DNA from: Sphingobacteriales bacterium | GTDB taxonomy: Bacteria > Bacteroidota > Bacteroidia > Chitinophagales > Chitinophagaceae | DNA: 59,010 nucleotides | Direction of reading: 5' to 3' | NCBI GenBank assembly: GCA_024642285.1 | Contig: JAHEBJ010000009.1 | Span: 1 to 59,010, forward strand | In this document: positions 43,255 through 52,651 of the stretch, piece by piece | Position numbering within the stretch: position 1 is the stretch's first letter | Layout: each line of letters starts with the position of its first letter | The notes under the pieces: model-generated | Databases searched by the model: none | Seen by the model: the letters and a program-made list of their open reading frames with translations, nothing else | What the model was told of the DNA's origin: nothing | Position numbers and translations under genes: made by a program

Positions 43255-44262
43255 CTATTTTGTGAATACCTTTCTAAGAACCGTAAAGGCAAGAAAAATT
43301 CCTGCAGAAAGCGAAATAAGCAACAATATTCCTGACCGGTTTTTTTCTTTAATGATTCGGTAAACGTAAGGTCGGTTAAGCGGCTTCTCCCATTTTTTAT
43401 AATAGGTTTCAAAGATTGGATTCGTAGTTAATTCCCAAAGCTCTTTCATCTGCCCCGTTAGCAAGGTATGGTACTTTTTGTCGGAAACTGTTTTCTGTGC
43501 ATCATAATAACTCCATCCATCGCCTTTGTCATAATTCGCCAAATTATTAGTCAATGCACTTAGTCCTCTGCTAAATACATATTCCGCCGAGTCGTTTCTG
43601 CCCAATTGCAAAAAATGATATACACCCATCATGGCAAAAATATGCCCATCCAATACCCTTGGGGTATGCAAATTGCTGTCGGCGAATTCTTCAAACCACC
43701 ACCCATTTTTTTCCTTATAGGTAAATCCTCCCGATTGAATGGGTTGATAAAATCCTCTCAATAAAGATTGGGCGTTTTTAAGATGCTCTTGATTTTTATC
43801 CAGCTGGTAGGCTAATGTGAATGCTTCCATTGCTCTGCCGGAAGTCATGCCCGATGTCCATGGAGCACCAACCGAATCGTAAAAGGTCTGCCGCCATTTA
43901 AATTCAAAAATGGCAAAGGAATCTTTCAGCGTCATGTTTTGAGAAAGCCAGGCAATGCAGTTATAAAATTTTATATTGGCAGAGCCGTCTGTTCCTGTTT
44001 CTATCTTTTTAAAATAGTCGATGGCGTAATTGCTGACAATAGTAGGGTTGTAAACTTCTCCCGGCTGAATGCCTTTGGCTTCTTTGTATTTTACAAATGG
44101 AATTCCTTGTTGATCGGTTACGGTTTCTGAATAAATAACAATTGAGTCGTTGCTGAGTTGGTATAATCCGGTTCTTAATTTTTCTTCCCAGGCATCGCCG
44201 GTATACTGGCAAATTAATCCTGCTGCAAGCAGCGAAACCAAAATGAGTAAAACATTTTTCAA
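43255..44262 (-). CDS. D-glucuronyl C5-epimerase-like protein, membrane-anchored
   Basis: 335 residues. The first 15 or so residues form a signal sequence. The middle resembles the C-terminal catalytic domain of D-glucuronyl C5-epimerases: WTSGMTSGRAMEAFTLAYQL, then FYQPIQSGGFTYKEKNGWWFEEF, then RVLDGHIFAMMGVYHFLQLG. A C-terminal membrane helix (GILLLISLSAGIFLAFTVL) follows a basic patch, so the enzyme domain should sit outside the inner membrane. Known relatives convert glucuronate to iduronate in polymers. No polysaccharide genes are adjacent, so the substrate is open. Confidence 0.7.
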   Translation of the reverse strand: MKNVLLILVSLLAAGLICQYTGDAWEEKLRTGLYQLSNDSIVIYSETVTDQQGIPFVKYKEAKGIQPGEVYNPTIVSNYAIDYFKKIETGTDGSANIKFYNCIAWLSQNMTLKDSFAIFEFKWRQTFYDSVGAPWTSGMTSGRAMEAFTLAYQLDKNQEHLKNAQSLLRGFYQPIQSGGFTYKEKNGWWFEEFADSNLHTPRVLDGHIFAMMGVYHFLQLGRNDSAEYVFSRGLSALTNNLANYDKGDGWSYYDAQKTVSDKKYHTLLTGQMKELWELTTNPIFETYYKKWEKPLNRPYVYRIIKEKNRSGILLLISLSAGIFLAFTVLRKVFTK

Positions 44263-44296
44263 TACAAAATGATTGTGACCGAAATTACAGATTATA

Positions 44297-44710
44297 TTAT
44301 TCTTCTTCTACGATCTCGCCATAATCAATAAACAACTCTTCGCCTTTTTTGATGTTGGCGATCGCTTCAAAAAACTCGCCATCATTTATGGAGATGATAT
44401 TTGGCGTATCGGAATGATTCAAAAAATTTACGAGATCCATTTTTTTAAAACCGTAGTCGGGAATAAAATAATTATCCTCATCGTACAGACAATAATTTTC
44501 TATCAAGGCTTTTGAATGAGCCGGCAATTGATTAACTTCAATTCGTAAAACAGGAATCCACTTTTCATTGACATCAGATTTCGAAAACATGGCACGGCAG
44601 CCTTTTGGAATATCCTGCACAGCAAAAACGCCGATACCTTCAATGGGAGAGGGTTTTATCATCACCCAGGTATTTTCAGATAGTTCCTGTAATAATTCTT
44701 TTTTCGTCAT
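44297..44710 (-). CDS. SET-domain protein, putative lysine methyltransferase
   Basis: 137 residues. The short bacterial SET pattern is complete: GIGVFAVQDIPKG (residues 25-37), FLNHSDTPN with NHS at 98-100, and ELFIDYGE with the catalytic Tyr130. These bind S-adenosylmethionine and the lysine channel in SET enzymes. The target protein is unknown. Its start overlaps the stop of the upstream YhhN-like gene (ATGA overlap), so the two are co-translated. Confidence 0.85.
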   Translation of the reverse strand: MTKKELLQELSENTWVMIKPSPIEGIGVFAVQDIPKGCRAMFSKSDVNEKWIPVLRIEVNQLPAHSKALIENYCLYDEDNYFIPDYGFKKMDLVNFLNHSDTPNIISINDGEFFEAIANIKKGEELFIDYGEIVEEE

Positions 44711-45381
44711 GATTCTTGTTCAATATATCCACATACGATTAAATACTGTGCCAGGCAATAGGTTAACATGATTAATACGCCGGCATTGGTAAAAGGCTGG
44801 TAAAATTTATTAAAAGCCAGGATGGAATCGGAAATTACAAATGCTGCAGCACCAACAACGAAAAGTATTGCCGATTTTTTATTTATCTTATTATATACAT
44901 GCAGACTACAGATCATCATACCGCAAATAACAAATGCATACGCTATCACTGGTAATTTCATGTCGCCAAGTTTTGGAAAGAGTTGCCAAACCAGCGTAAT
45001 ACCATAGGCTAGCACAATAGCCACTAAAACCGGTTTCTTTTTTAACAAAGATGTATTGGAAGATATTATCCTCAGAAAATACACGATGTAAAAAATATGA
45101 GTGGTTAAAAAACTAACCAATCCCAAAATAAAGAACAGGTCGTTCCAACTATCAAACATCAGCAACACATCGCCAATCCAGGAAAAAAACAAGCCGGCGA
45201 GTAAAATATACTTTCCTGGAACTGCAGAATTTGTTGTGTATAGTAAAATGAATAAAACCGTTAACAGTAGCGGCTTGGCGATAAAATGAAGGACGGGGTT
45301 AACAGTGATAATGGAAATTATTTCCGCAGCAGCAATCACCCAAAACAAGATTGATATTTTTTTTTGAAAAGGTTCCTGCAT
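44707..45381 (-). CDS. Lysoplasmalogenase-like YhhN/TMEM86 membrane protein
   Basis: 224 residues, almost wholly hydrophobic with seven or eight membrane segments. Typical YhhN features: KPLLLTVLFIL at the second helix, FFSWIGDVLLMF in the third, and AAAFVISDSILAFNKF near the end, with acidic residues inside helices. TMEM86 proteins hydrolyse the vinyl ether of lysoplasmalogens, but bacterial members mostly lack tested function. Overlaps the SET gene by 4 bases. Confidence 0.85.
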   Translation of the reverse strand: MQEPFQKKISILFWVIAAAEIISIITVNPVLHFIAKPLLLTVLFILLYTTNSAVPGKYILLAGLFFSWIGDVLLMFDSWNDLFFILGLVSFLTTHIFYIVYFLRIISSNTSLLKKKPVLVAIVLAYGITLVWQLFPKLGDMKLPVIAYAFVICGMMICSLHVYNKINKKSAILFVVGAAAFVISDSILAFNKFYQPFTNAGVLIMLTYCLAQYLIVCGYIEQES

Positions 45382-45400
45382 GAATTGGTAATAAAATGAT

Positions 45401-46291
45401 TTATTTCAGCTCAATAGATGCTGCGCCGAGGAAATAATAACTGTTAAGCGAATCTTTAATATGCGTAGTATCCGAAAGCGGATTTTTAAATGGTTCAGCC
45501 AGTTTAAAATAAACAGAATCGCTTTTGTACATGATCACATTGTGACCACGTCTTACAAAATCATTCATACGTAACACTGCCCTTGCCGAATCCCTGGTGG
45601 TCATAAAAACTACTTTGAAAGTATAACCGTCATTGGGTTTAACTGCAACCGGAACAACAGTCGCTAAAGTATCGGGTGAGGTTACTGAGTTAATCGGTGT
45701 GTCAATTACAACCTCTTTATTTACAGCCACCGGCACAGCATTATTATTCTTTTTGAACAGGAAATACCAGGCTGCTGTTACGATCAATCCCACGCCGATT
45801 ACACTAAAAACGGCTACCAGCGATTTCTTTCCATTATTTCTCGTTTTGTTTTCGGAAGTAAATGAAATTTCCTTGTCTTCTTTCTTTTCTTTTAGTGTTG
45901 CTGGTGCAGTTTGCAACTTGCTGTGAAAACTATGTCCCTGTGAAAACTCATATTCACCTTGCTGATTCTTAGCTACAGCCCCAATACCTTCTATTTTAAA
46001 TGCTTTTCCAATATTTAAAAACTGTTTGCAGAGAGCCAGATATGAATCGAGATCGGCGGCTGCCAGCGCCCTCATTTTGCCGGTTTGTTCATTTATATAG
46101 CCAATAAGTGCATCATCTGCTTTAGCCCTTGAATTATATTGAAAGGTAATGGCATTATCAGGGATATTGAGGTCTTTGTCAGATTCCTTCGGCATCACAA
46201 AATCGGGCGAAAATTTAAAAGTGCCAATACCCTGTAAGGTAACTTCTCCTGAATTATAAAAATGCTGAACCAGCAGTTGTTCAATCTTCAT
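45401..46291 (-). CDS. Membrane protein with HU/CCDC81-like N-terminus and SPOR-like C-terminus
   Basis: 296 residues. N-terminal residues 1-125 resemble the paired HU-like (IHF-fold) domains known from bacterial relatives of CCDC81 (QHFYNSGEVTLQGIGTFKF, then FLNIGKAFKIEGIGAVAKN). A charged linker, one membrane helix (157-179), and a C-terminal part of about 75 residues (YTFKVVFMTTRDSARAVLRMNDFVRRGHNVIM) with a SPOR-like pattern follow. The HU-like part should therefore be cytoplasmic and the SPOR-like part periplasmic, where SPOR domains bind denuded peptidoglycan. 19 bases before the YhhN gene. Confidence 0.7.
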   Translation of the reverse strand: MKIEQLLVQHFYNSGEVTLQGIGTFKFSPDFVMPKESDKDLNIPDNAITFQYNSRAKADDALIGYINEQTGKMRALAAADLDSYLALCKQFLNIGKAFKIEGIGAVAKNQQGEYEFSQGHSFHSKLQTAPATLKEKKEDKEISFTSENKTRNNGKKSLVAVFSVIGVGLIVTAAWYFLFKKNNNAVPVAVNKEVVIDTPINSVTSPDTLATVVPVAVKPNDGYTFKVVFMTTRDSARAVLRMNDFVRRGHNVIMYKSDSVYFKLAEPFKNPLSDTTHIKDSLNSYYFLGAASIELK

Positions 46292-46370
46292 TAATAAAAG
46301 TTAAGCTTAACAAACCTACAAGATATTCACTAGATGGCAAAGTACTGTTAAATTGACTTAGTTTTGCAGT

Positions 46371-46700
46371 ATGTTATCGGCAAAGGAACAGGAATTTGTA
46401 ACCTATTGGGAAAAAGAAAGGGAAAAGCAAAGCAAAATGTCGGCTAAGCTGTTAAGTGGATTGCCAATGGCTTTTTTGTTTTGTTTGCCGGTGCTGTTGC
46501 TGGTAGCTGCAACCTATTTTTATTTACCTGAATGGTATTACCGGATATCTAACAGTATTTCGGGTTCTTTTGTCACTATTATAATTGCGTTGTTTATTTG
46601 CATCATTTTTTATGCTTATTTCAGAATGCACTATAAGTGGGAAACCAATGAACAGGTTTATCGGGAACTAAAAAGCAAACTTAACAAAGGAAATAATTAA
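46371..46700 (+). CDS. Small membrane protein of unknown function (109 aa)
   Basis: Two membrane segments (about 27-47 and 60-82) between charged ends; the C-terminus is Lys/Glu-rich and likely helical. I do not recognise the family. The -7 box TAGTTTTG (46359-46366) ends 4 bases before the ATG, so the mRNA is probably leaderless. The FKBP gene follows after 32 bases on the same strand. Confidence 0.65.
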   Translation: MLSAKEQEFVTYWEKEREKQSKMSAKLLSGLPMAFLFCLPVLLLVAATYFYLPEWYYRISNSISGSFVTIIIALFICIIFYAYFRMHYKWETNEQVYRELKSKLNKGNN

Positions 46701-46732
46701 ACAGAAGCATACTTTAAAAATCAAATCAAAAA

Positions 46733-47227
46733 ATGAAATCAAAACAAGTTTTAATTGCCGCATTTGTGGTATTATCGATGTTCGCTGCAGGTTGTCTTAA
46801 ATCCGATTCTAATCCGTCGAGCAATTGTACGCCGAACACAACAGGCGTGCCTACAGCAGCCGAAGTGAGTGCTGTACAGGCTCACCTTACGGCCAATAGT
46901 ATTACTGCAACCCAACATCCATCAGGATTATTTTACAAAATAAATGTTCAGGGTACCGGAGCAACTCCAACGGCAACTTCCAGGGTTACCGTAAAATACA
47001 CAGGTAAATTAACCAATGGCTCGGTGTTCGATCAGAATACAACCGGCACTACCTTCACATTGAATCAGTTGATCACCGGCTGGCAAATTGGATTACCACT
47101 AATTCAAAAAGGAGGATCGATTGATCTTTATTTACCGCCTACACTTGGTTATGGTTGTAATTCTGTTGGTGGAATTCCCGCAGGTTCGATAACCATCTTT
47201 AATATCGAGTTGATCGATGTTCTGTAA
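46733..47227 (+). CDS. FKBP-type peptidyl-prolyl isomerase lipoprotein
   Basis: 164 residues. Lipoprotein signal to Cys21 ([12 protein letters not shown]). The C-terminal 100 residues form an FKBP domain: [20 protein letters not shown], then [28 protein letters not shown], then [17 protein letters not shown]. It should catalyse proline isomerisation in the periplasm or at the outer membrane. sdaA starts 14 bases later. Confidence 0.92.
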   Translation: MKSKQVLIAAFVVLSMFAAGCLKSDSNPSSNCTPNTTGVPTAAEVSAVQAHLTANSITATQHPSGLFYKINVQGTGATPTATSRVTVKYTGKLTNGSVFDQNTTGTTFTLNQLITGWQIGLPLIQKGGSIDLYLPPTLGYGCNSVGGIPAGSITIFNIELIDVL

Positions 47228-47241
47228 GTAAATTTTTTCTT

Positions 47242-48669
47242 TTGAACCACGAAGCCATTTCAGTTTTTGATATGTTTAAAATTGGTGTAGGACCCTCAAG
47301 TAGTCATACGCTTGGCCCATGGCGTGCTGCTGAACGATTCGCCAATTCTCTCATGCAAAAGAATTTGTTGCAGGATGTAAAGGAACTGAGGATTTTATTG
47401 TACGGCTCGCTTGCTAAAACAGGAGTTGGGCATGGTACTGATATTGCCGTGCAATTAGGATTGAGCGGCGAAGATCCTGTGTACTTTAACGTGAATAATA
47501 TCGACGCCAGGATAGCTGATATCAAAATGATGAAAAAACTGATACTGGCTGGCAAACATGAAATTGATTTTGATCCTGCCGAGGATATTGAATTCCTAAT
47601 GAATGAATCATTACCCTTTCATCCTAACGCACTTAGTTTTTTGGTTACCCTGCATGGAGGTGAAAGTTTTTCAGAAACCTTTTATTCGGTAGGCGGCGGA
47701 TTTGTGAGTAAAGAAGGAGAGGCTGAAATGGGTACTTTGGATATACATCTTCCATTTCCCGTTAATACTTCCGGCGAATTACTGCATTGGTGTATGAAAA
47801 CAGGGATGAACATCAGCGATGTGGTGTTGGAAAATGAATCGGCCTGGCGAAGTGAACAACAGACAAGGGTAGGCCTGCTTAAAATTTGGCAGGTGATGAG
47901 AGAATGTATTTATCGTGGTGTACATACCGATGGTATTTTGCCTGGCGGTTTACAGGTTAAGCGCAGGAGCAGTGCTCTTAATAAAAAATTAATTAACGCC
48001 AGGCCTTACACCGATTACGAAAGCTGGTTAGGACTTGTAAAACAAGGCGGCACTAATTTTACCTATATTTTAGATTGGGTGAGTTGTTTTGCGTTGGCTG
48101 TGAATGAAGAGAATGCCAGTTTTGGTCGTGTGGTTACAGCACCTACCAATGGTGCAGCTGGTGTTATTCCGGCGGTGCTGCAATACTATATTGCTTTTTG
48201 CGATGGCGACAGCGATGAAAAAATAGTTCAGTTCCTTTTGACTGCCTCCGAAATAGGAAGCATATTTAAAAAAGGCGCCACCATTTCAGCCGCCATGGGC
48301 GGCTGCCAGGCGGAGATAGGAGTGAGCAGCGCCATGGCTGCCGCAGCGCTAACAGAATGTATGGGTGGGACACAAAAGCAGGCCTTAATGGCAGCAGAGA
48401 TCGCTATGGAACATCACCTCGGTATGACCTGCGACCCAATTGGAGGATTAGTGCAGGTACCTTGTATTGAAAGAAATACAATGGGCGCTATAAAAGCCAT
48501 TACAGCAAGTCAGTTAGCTATGCAGAGCTTACCCGATTATGCAAAAGTTACCTTAGATAGTGTGATAAAAACCATGTGGCAGACTGCCATTGACATGAAC
48601 AATAAATACAAGGAAACTGCAGACGGTGGTTTGGCAGTAAATGTGCCTTTGAGTTTGTCGGAATGTTAG
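47242..48669 (+). CDS. sdaA: L-serine ammonia-lyase, iron-sulphur type
   Basis: 475 residues. TTG start at 47242; conserved [27 protein letters not shown] begins at residue 7, so a later ATG would cut the family core. Alpha and beta domains are fused in one chain. Serine-binding [14 protein letters not shown] and cysteine-containing [20 protein letters not shown] and [18 protein letters not shown], the likely [4Fe-4S] ligands, are present. It deaminates L-serine to pyruvate. The last bases run into a repeat shared with the convergent smpB gene. Confidence 0.94.
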   Translation: MNHEAISVFDMFKIGVGPSSSHTLGPWRAAERFANSLMQKNLLQDVKELRILLYGSLAKTGVGHGTDIAVQLGLSGEDPVYFNVNNIDARIADIKMMKKLILAGKHEIDFDPAEDIEFLMNESLPFHPNALSFLVTLHGGESFSETFYSVGGGFVSKEGEAEMGTLDIHLPFPVNTSGELLHWCMKTGMNISDVVLENESAWRSEQQTRVGLLKIWQVMRECIYRGVHTDGILPGGLQVKRRSSALNKKLINARPYTDYESWLGLVKQGGTNFTYILDWVSCFALAVNEENASFGRVVTAPTNGAAGVIPAVLQYYIAFCDGDSDEKIVQFLLTASEIGSIFKKGATISAAMGGCQAEIGVSSAMAAAALTECMGGTQKQALMAAEIAMEHHLGMTCDPIGGLVQVPCIERNTMGAIKAITASQLAMQSLPDYAKVTLDSVIKTMWQTAIDMNNKYKETADGGLAVNVPLSLSEC

Positions 48670-48670
48670 T

Positions 48671-48733
48671 TAGTTTTTAGTTACTGGTTGAACCAAATAC
48701 ATTTAATAGCAAAGAACTAAGAACTAAAAACTA
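48671..48733. repeat. Inverted repeat with period-7 units between sdaA and smpB
   Basis: TAGTTTTTAGTT (48671-48682) and AACTAAAAACTA (48722-48733) are perfect 12-base complements, 39 bases apart. The right arm is part of three 7-base units (AGAACTA, AGAACTA, AAAACTA, 48713-48733) and includes the smpB stop codon. It may serve as a bidirectional terminator. Confidence 0.7.
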
Positions 48734-49168
48734 TATCCCATACTTCCTTTTAATATCCCGTTCCGTTTCTCTTCCCTTAATCGTTTCTCTTTTATCATAG
48801 TGCTTTTTTCCTTTACCGACGCCAATCTCCATTTTAAAATACCCCGACTCGGCGAGGAATAGCCGCAATGGAATAATGGAATAACCTTTTTCTTTGATCT
48901 TGTTTTCCAGTTTACGCAGTTCTCTTTTGTTCAACAGTAATTTGCGTTCCTGCATGGGTTCGTGGTTGCTGTGGGTGCCGTAGGAGTATTCGGAAATGTG
49001 AAGACTTTTTACGTACAACTCACCTTTATGAAAAATACAGTAACTGTCATTGAAGCTGGCTTTGCCTGCCCTCAGTGACTTTATTTCGGTGCCGCTAAGT
49101 ACCATGCCGGCAATATAGCTGTCTTCAAAAAAATATTCGTAATGCGCTTTTCTGTTGTTTAGTTCCAA
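48731..49168 (-). CDS. smpB: SsrA-binding protein SmpB
   Basis: 145 residues. Opening NNRKAHYEYFFEDSYIAGMVLSGTEIKSLRAGKAS and the closing GKGKKHYDKRETIKGRETERDIKR are the family blocks. SmpB binds tmRNA and brings it to stalled ribosomes. The C-terminal basic tail that reads the decoding site is present, although the total length is slightly short. The tmRNA gene itself was not found in the window. Confidence 0.95.
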   Translation of the reverse strand: MELNNRKAHYEYFFEDSYIAGMVLSGTEIKSLRAGKASFNDSYCIFHKGELYVKSLHISEYSYGTHSNHEPMQERKLLLNKRELRKLENKIKEKGYSIIPLRLFLAESGYFKMEIGVGKGKKHYDKRETIKGRETERDIKRKYGI

Positions 49169-49303
49169 TACTTTTAGAGTAAAGGTATAAAGTTTGTGCA
49201 GTTTATTCGCTCGTTTTGTAATGATTTTAGGAGTAAAAGAGATAATTCCATAAAATCCTTATTTTTTAAAATAAAAATTCAACATGGTAAAAAAAAGGTA
49301 GCC

Positions 49304-51205
49304 TTATTGTTCAGCAGCAATATCTAACATTGCCTGTAGTTCATCAACTGCCTTTTGCTCATCGCCATTGAACCCAACAGAAATAAACCGGATCCTCCCT
49401 TTTTTATCGATAATAACTTTAGTTGGGATACCTTTTATGTTAAAATCCTTTACAGCTTTATCATCTGCATCCATGTAAACATCAATTTTGTATGGCTTGT
49501 CTTTCAAAAATTGGCTTACCGTTGCAAATTTATCTTTTTCTTTTTGCCACGTATTTACAAAAAATATTGCCACGTTGCTGTTTGTTTTATTGGAATTTAC
49601 CAACTGTTGCATTGCTGGAAAAGCTGCAACACATGGGCCACACCAGGTTGCCCAAAAATCAAGCAATACAACTTTACCTTTTAAAGATGATAAAGATATG
49701 CTGCCACCATTCAGGCCGGGTAAGTTAAAATCCGGTGACGGCATATCAAGTATTTTTGATTTTACTTCCTCCTTCATTTTGTTTTTTGCATCTGCAAGCA
49801 GTTCTTCCAAAACCGTTGTTCCATCTCTTTTCATTGCTAATTTATACACTCTGAGAAACTGCTCTTTTAAATTAAAACTCACTCCTTTGCCTTTCAAAAC
49901 AGGTTTCATTGCTTCTACGGTTTCAAGCGGCGGCTTTATTTTTTCCATCGCCAAAAAATATCTTTCATTATAAAGAGGGGATTTAAATTCTTCAAAAACA
50001 GCAGCCAATCTGCTATAATAAAAAGAAGAATCATACTGCTTCATTTTATACAACACTTCGCCATAAATACTCGCCAATTCCATGTATTGCTTATTGGATT
50101 CTTTCAGGTACATCTGGTTGGATTGGTAAGGCTGAATATTTACAAATGATTTTGTTTTTGCCAGAGACCTTTGTAGCGGCTTTTTAATAAGGTTATAAGC
50201 ATCGTCCAGCAATGTATCATTTGCAATAATATTTTTAATAAAATCTGTATAATAATAGTCCAGTCTTTCTTCCGCATTTTTTTTCCCTTCGAGCAATGAA
50301 GAATATAAGATCACACTTTGCAAATCCCTGTTTCGAACGGCGGTGCGTAAAACATCGAAATACAGTTCATTTGCAAGCGGATATTCATTTGCTGAATCCT
50401 CGGGGCAAACAAACTGGAAGGCTTTTATCCATACCAATTTTTCCTGAATAGTTTGAAATTTTCGTATCGAATCAATCCATGTGCGCCAATACCATTTGCC
50501 ACGTGGGAATTGCTTTACTTTTTCATTTTCAACTATTTTTGATGTTGCCTTACCATTAAGCCTGGTATAAAAAGCAAGATTGGTAAATTGGTCCTCTGTA
50601 ATTCCTTTTGCTTCAGAAATTGCTGCAAAGTGTTTTAACAGAGCCAGGGTATCTTTTCTAATAAACAACGAAATAGCTTTATCATAATAGGGCATCTTAT
50701 CAATATCCTGTGCCTGAAACCAATCGTTATAATAGTATTCTGCCTGTTTTGCATTTCCTTTTGTTATTCCAGCCAGGTAATCACCAGAATTAAGCCGATA
50801 CAATGAGTAACTAGATCCAATCTGTACTTGGCCGTCTTTATCATTCACAGTATAATAATATCCATTTCCATTATTGGCATATTCACGGATACCCTGCATG
50901 AATTTAAAAGCAATAGCATCGGCGGTATCTGGTACAATAAATTTAGCGCTGAGCATTTTTTTGCCAGTCATTAGTGTATCTGTTACTTTTACTTTGCCTG
51001 ATTTGTACACAAACATTACAGCATACACCGGTTCTCCGGTGGTTGCCAATCCGGCTTTTGAACCATCAAACTTTATTTGAATTATCTGACCTGCGCTAAG
51101 CGGCAGCGTCTTTATATCCAAAGCACCATCGCCAGTTACCTGTGCGGTTAAAGGTTGTATCCATATTAAAAGGCAGAAAATAGCTCCTATTCGCAAAATA
51201 TTCAT
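49304..51205 (-). CDS. Secreted TlpA-type thiol-disulphide protein with long N-terminal region
   Basis: 633 residues. Signal peptide (about 1-21, LTAQ). A long helical N-terminal and central region of about 480 residues is not recognised. The last 140 residues are a TlpA/ResA thioredoxin domain: PDFNLPGLNGGSISLSSLKG, active site WCGPC (CGPC 522-525) and cis-Pro594 in KGIPTKVII. Probably a periplasmic reductase or isomerase. The last gene of the SusCD locus; only 1 base separates it from the next TlpA gene. Confidence 0.88.
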   Translation of the reverse strand: MNILRIGAIFCLLIWIQPLTAQVTGDGALDIKTLPLSAGQIIQIKFDGSKAGLATTGEPVYAVMFVYKSGKVKVTDTLMTGKKMLSAKFIVPDTADAIAFKFMQGIREYANNGNGYYYTVNDKDGQVQIGSSYSLYRLNSGDYLAGITKGNAKQAEYYYNDWFQAQDIDKMPYYDKAISLFIRKDTLALLKHFAAISEAKGITEDQFTNLAFYTRLNGKATSKIVENEKVKQFPRGKWYWRTWIDSIRKFQTIQEKLVWIKAFQFVCPEDSANEYPLANELYFDVLRTAVRNRDLQSVILYSSLLEGKKNAEERLDYYYTDFIKNIIANDTLLDDAYNLIKKPLQRSLAKTKSFVNIQPYQSNQMYLKESNKQYMELASIYGEVLYKMKQYDSSFYYSRLAAVFEEFKSPLYNERYFLAMEKIKPPLETVEAMKPVLKGKGVSFNLKEQFLRVYKLAMKRDGTTVLEELLADAKNKMKEEVKSKILDMPSPDFNLPGLNGGSISLSSLKGKVVLLDFWATWCGPCVAAFPAMQQLVNSNKTNSNVAIFFVNTWQKEKDKFATVSQFLKDKPYKIDVYMDADDKAVKDFNIKGIPTKVIIDKKGRIRFISVGFNGDEQKAVDELQAMLDIAAEQ

Positions 51206-51206
51206 G

Positions 51207-52571
51207 TTATTTTTCTATTAGCCTATCCAGTATTTTTACCAAGCCGGGATCTGAAGGTATTGGAGCATCCATTTCCACAACTTTAAAATTTTTATCAATT
51301 AGAATAAAGCGAGGAATGCCTTCCACTTCATATGCAGCTAACTTTGGCCTGTCAATACGCCATTGAATCCCATCAGGTTTTCTCTGTTCAAGATTTTTAA
51401 GCCAAATAGGATCGTTATTATCCACAGAAAGAGAAACGATAGCAAGATCGGTTCGTGATTTATATTTTTCTTTTAATTCTTCGAGATGAGGCATTTCGGC
51501 CATGCAGGGCCCACACCAGGTTGCCCATATATCAATATAGATCACTTTCCCTTTGAGGCTGGATAAAGTAGAGCTTGTTCCATCCTGATTTGTAATTGCA
51601 AAATCAACGGCAGGATCACCGGCTCCAAATTTCATTTTTTCTGCCAGCAACAAATTCAGTATGTCCCTGTATTTTTTTGTATTGATAGAATCAGCAGAAA
51701 TTTTTAATTCTGGTATTTTAGTTTTATCACCTAAGGGCTTTATTTTTCTTCTGGCAAGGTTTTCTGCTTTTAACCAGTCATTTATCACTTGAAGTTGAGC
51801 AGTAGTTGCCGAACTTAAATCAAGATTATCATAAATATCCCTGTAAACTTCTACTTGTAAATAGTCGGGGTTAACAAAATTCTTTAATAAAGAATCTTTT
51901 ACCGGGCCGCTAATTTTCTTAAACTCACTTAGATAAGAATCCAAAAATGTTGTTGGCTCTGTTCTGAAATGGTAGCCGGCATACGCCTGAACTGCTGAAA
52001 TTGTTTTGATGATATCTGCTCTGTTCCTTGCTTTTTCCAGTTGAATAAATTGAACAGAAACACCTTTTAAAGAAGCAAGTATTTTGTCCTTTCCTTTAGC
52101 TTTATCAAGAATAAATTCCAACATCTCCGAAGGTGAGGACTTTATGTATTTCCCAGCTTCAATAAATGACCCACTTTTAGGAAATGGGACGTTACGCAGG
52201 TAATTGTTTGCTACACTACCTTTCCCTTTAAATATTGCACTCCCTGGTTCCATAAAATCAATGGTGAAATCAATATTATCTCCCGGGCTCAGATAAAGTT
52301 TATTCCTTCCTAACCTGAAGTAGCAGGGTGTCTTTAAAGGCACAATAATATCAATAGTTGAGTCTTTGCCAAGTGTAAAACGCTGATTAGTAGAGGAAGG
52401 TACCATATTCTGAACATCAGAAAAGTCCTCCAAAATTACCGTTGCACTAAAATTGATAAGCCTGCCTTTTAGTACAGCATGTCCCGCTTTTTGCTGGGCA
52501 TAATCTGTTTGTGTAATAAAACAAACCATAACAGCACATACCAATGCCTTTATTCTAAATTTCATTATCAA
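51207..52571 (-). CDS. Secreted TlpA-type thioredoxin, second copy
   Basis: 454 residues. Signal peptide near residue 6-25. The N-terminal 300 residues include a DUF4369-like beta part (AVLKGRLINFSATVILEDFSD) and helices. The C-terminal 140 residues are a TlpA domain with WATWCGPC (CGPC 353-356) and cis-Pro in EGIPRFILIDK. This layout, common next to SusCD pairs in the phylum, suggests redox maintenance of exported proteins or uptake of a thiol compound. It differs in its N-terminal part from the neighbour at 49304, so the two are not simple duplicates. Confidence 0.88.
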   Translation of the reverse strand: MIMKFRIKALVCAVMVCFITQTDYAQQKAGHAVLKGRLINFSATVILEDFSDVQNMVPSSTNQRFTLGKDSTIDIIVPLKTPCYFRLGRNKLYLSPGDNIDFTIDFMEPGSAIFKGKGSVANNYLRNVPFPKSGSFIEAGKYIKSSPSEMLEFILDKAKGKDKILASLKGVSVQFIQLEKARNRADIIKTISAVQAYAGYHFRTEPTTFLDSYLSEFKKISGPVKDSLLKNFVNPDYLQVEVYRDIYDNLDLSSATTAQLQVINDWLKAENLARRKIKPLGDKTKIPELKISADSINTKKYRDILNLLLAEKMKFGAGDPAVDFAITNQDGTSSTLSSLKGKVIYIDIWATWCGPCMAEMPHLEELKEKYKSRTDLAIVSLSVDNNDPIWLKNLEQRKPDGIQWRIDRPKLAAYEVEGIPRFILIDKNFKVVEMDAPIPSDPGLVKILDRLIEK

Positions 52572-52651
52572 TTTTTAATCAAATAAATAAAAAAACAGAA
52601 AGCATACGTTAGCAAAAGCAATACGTATTAAGATAAATGGGATTGCCCAGC

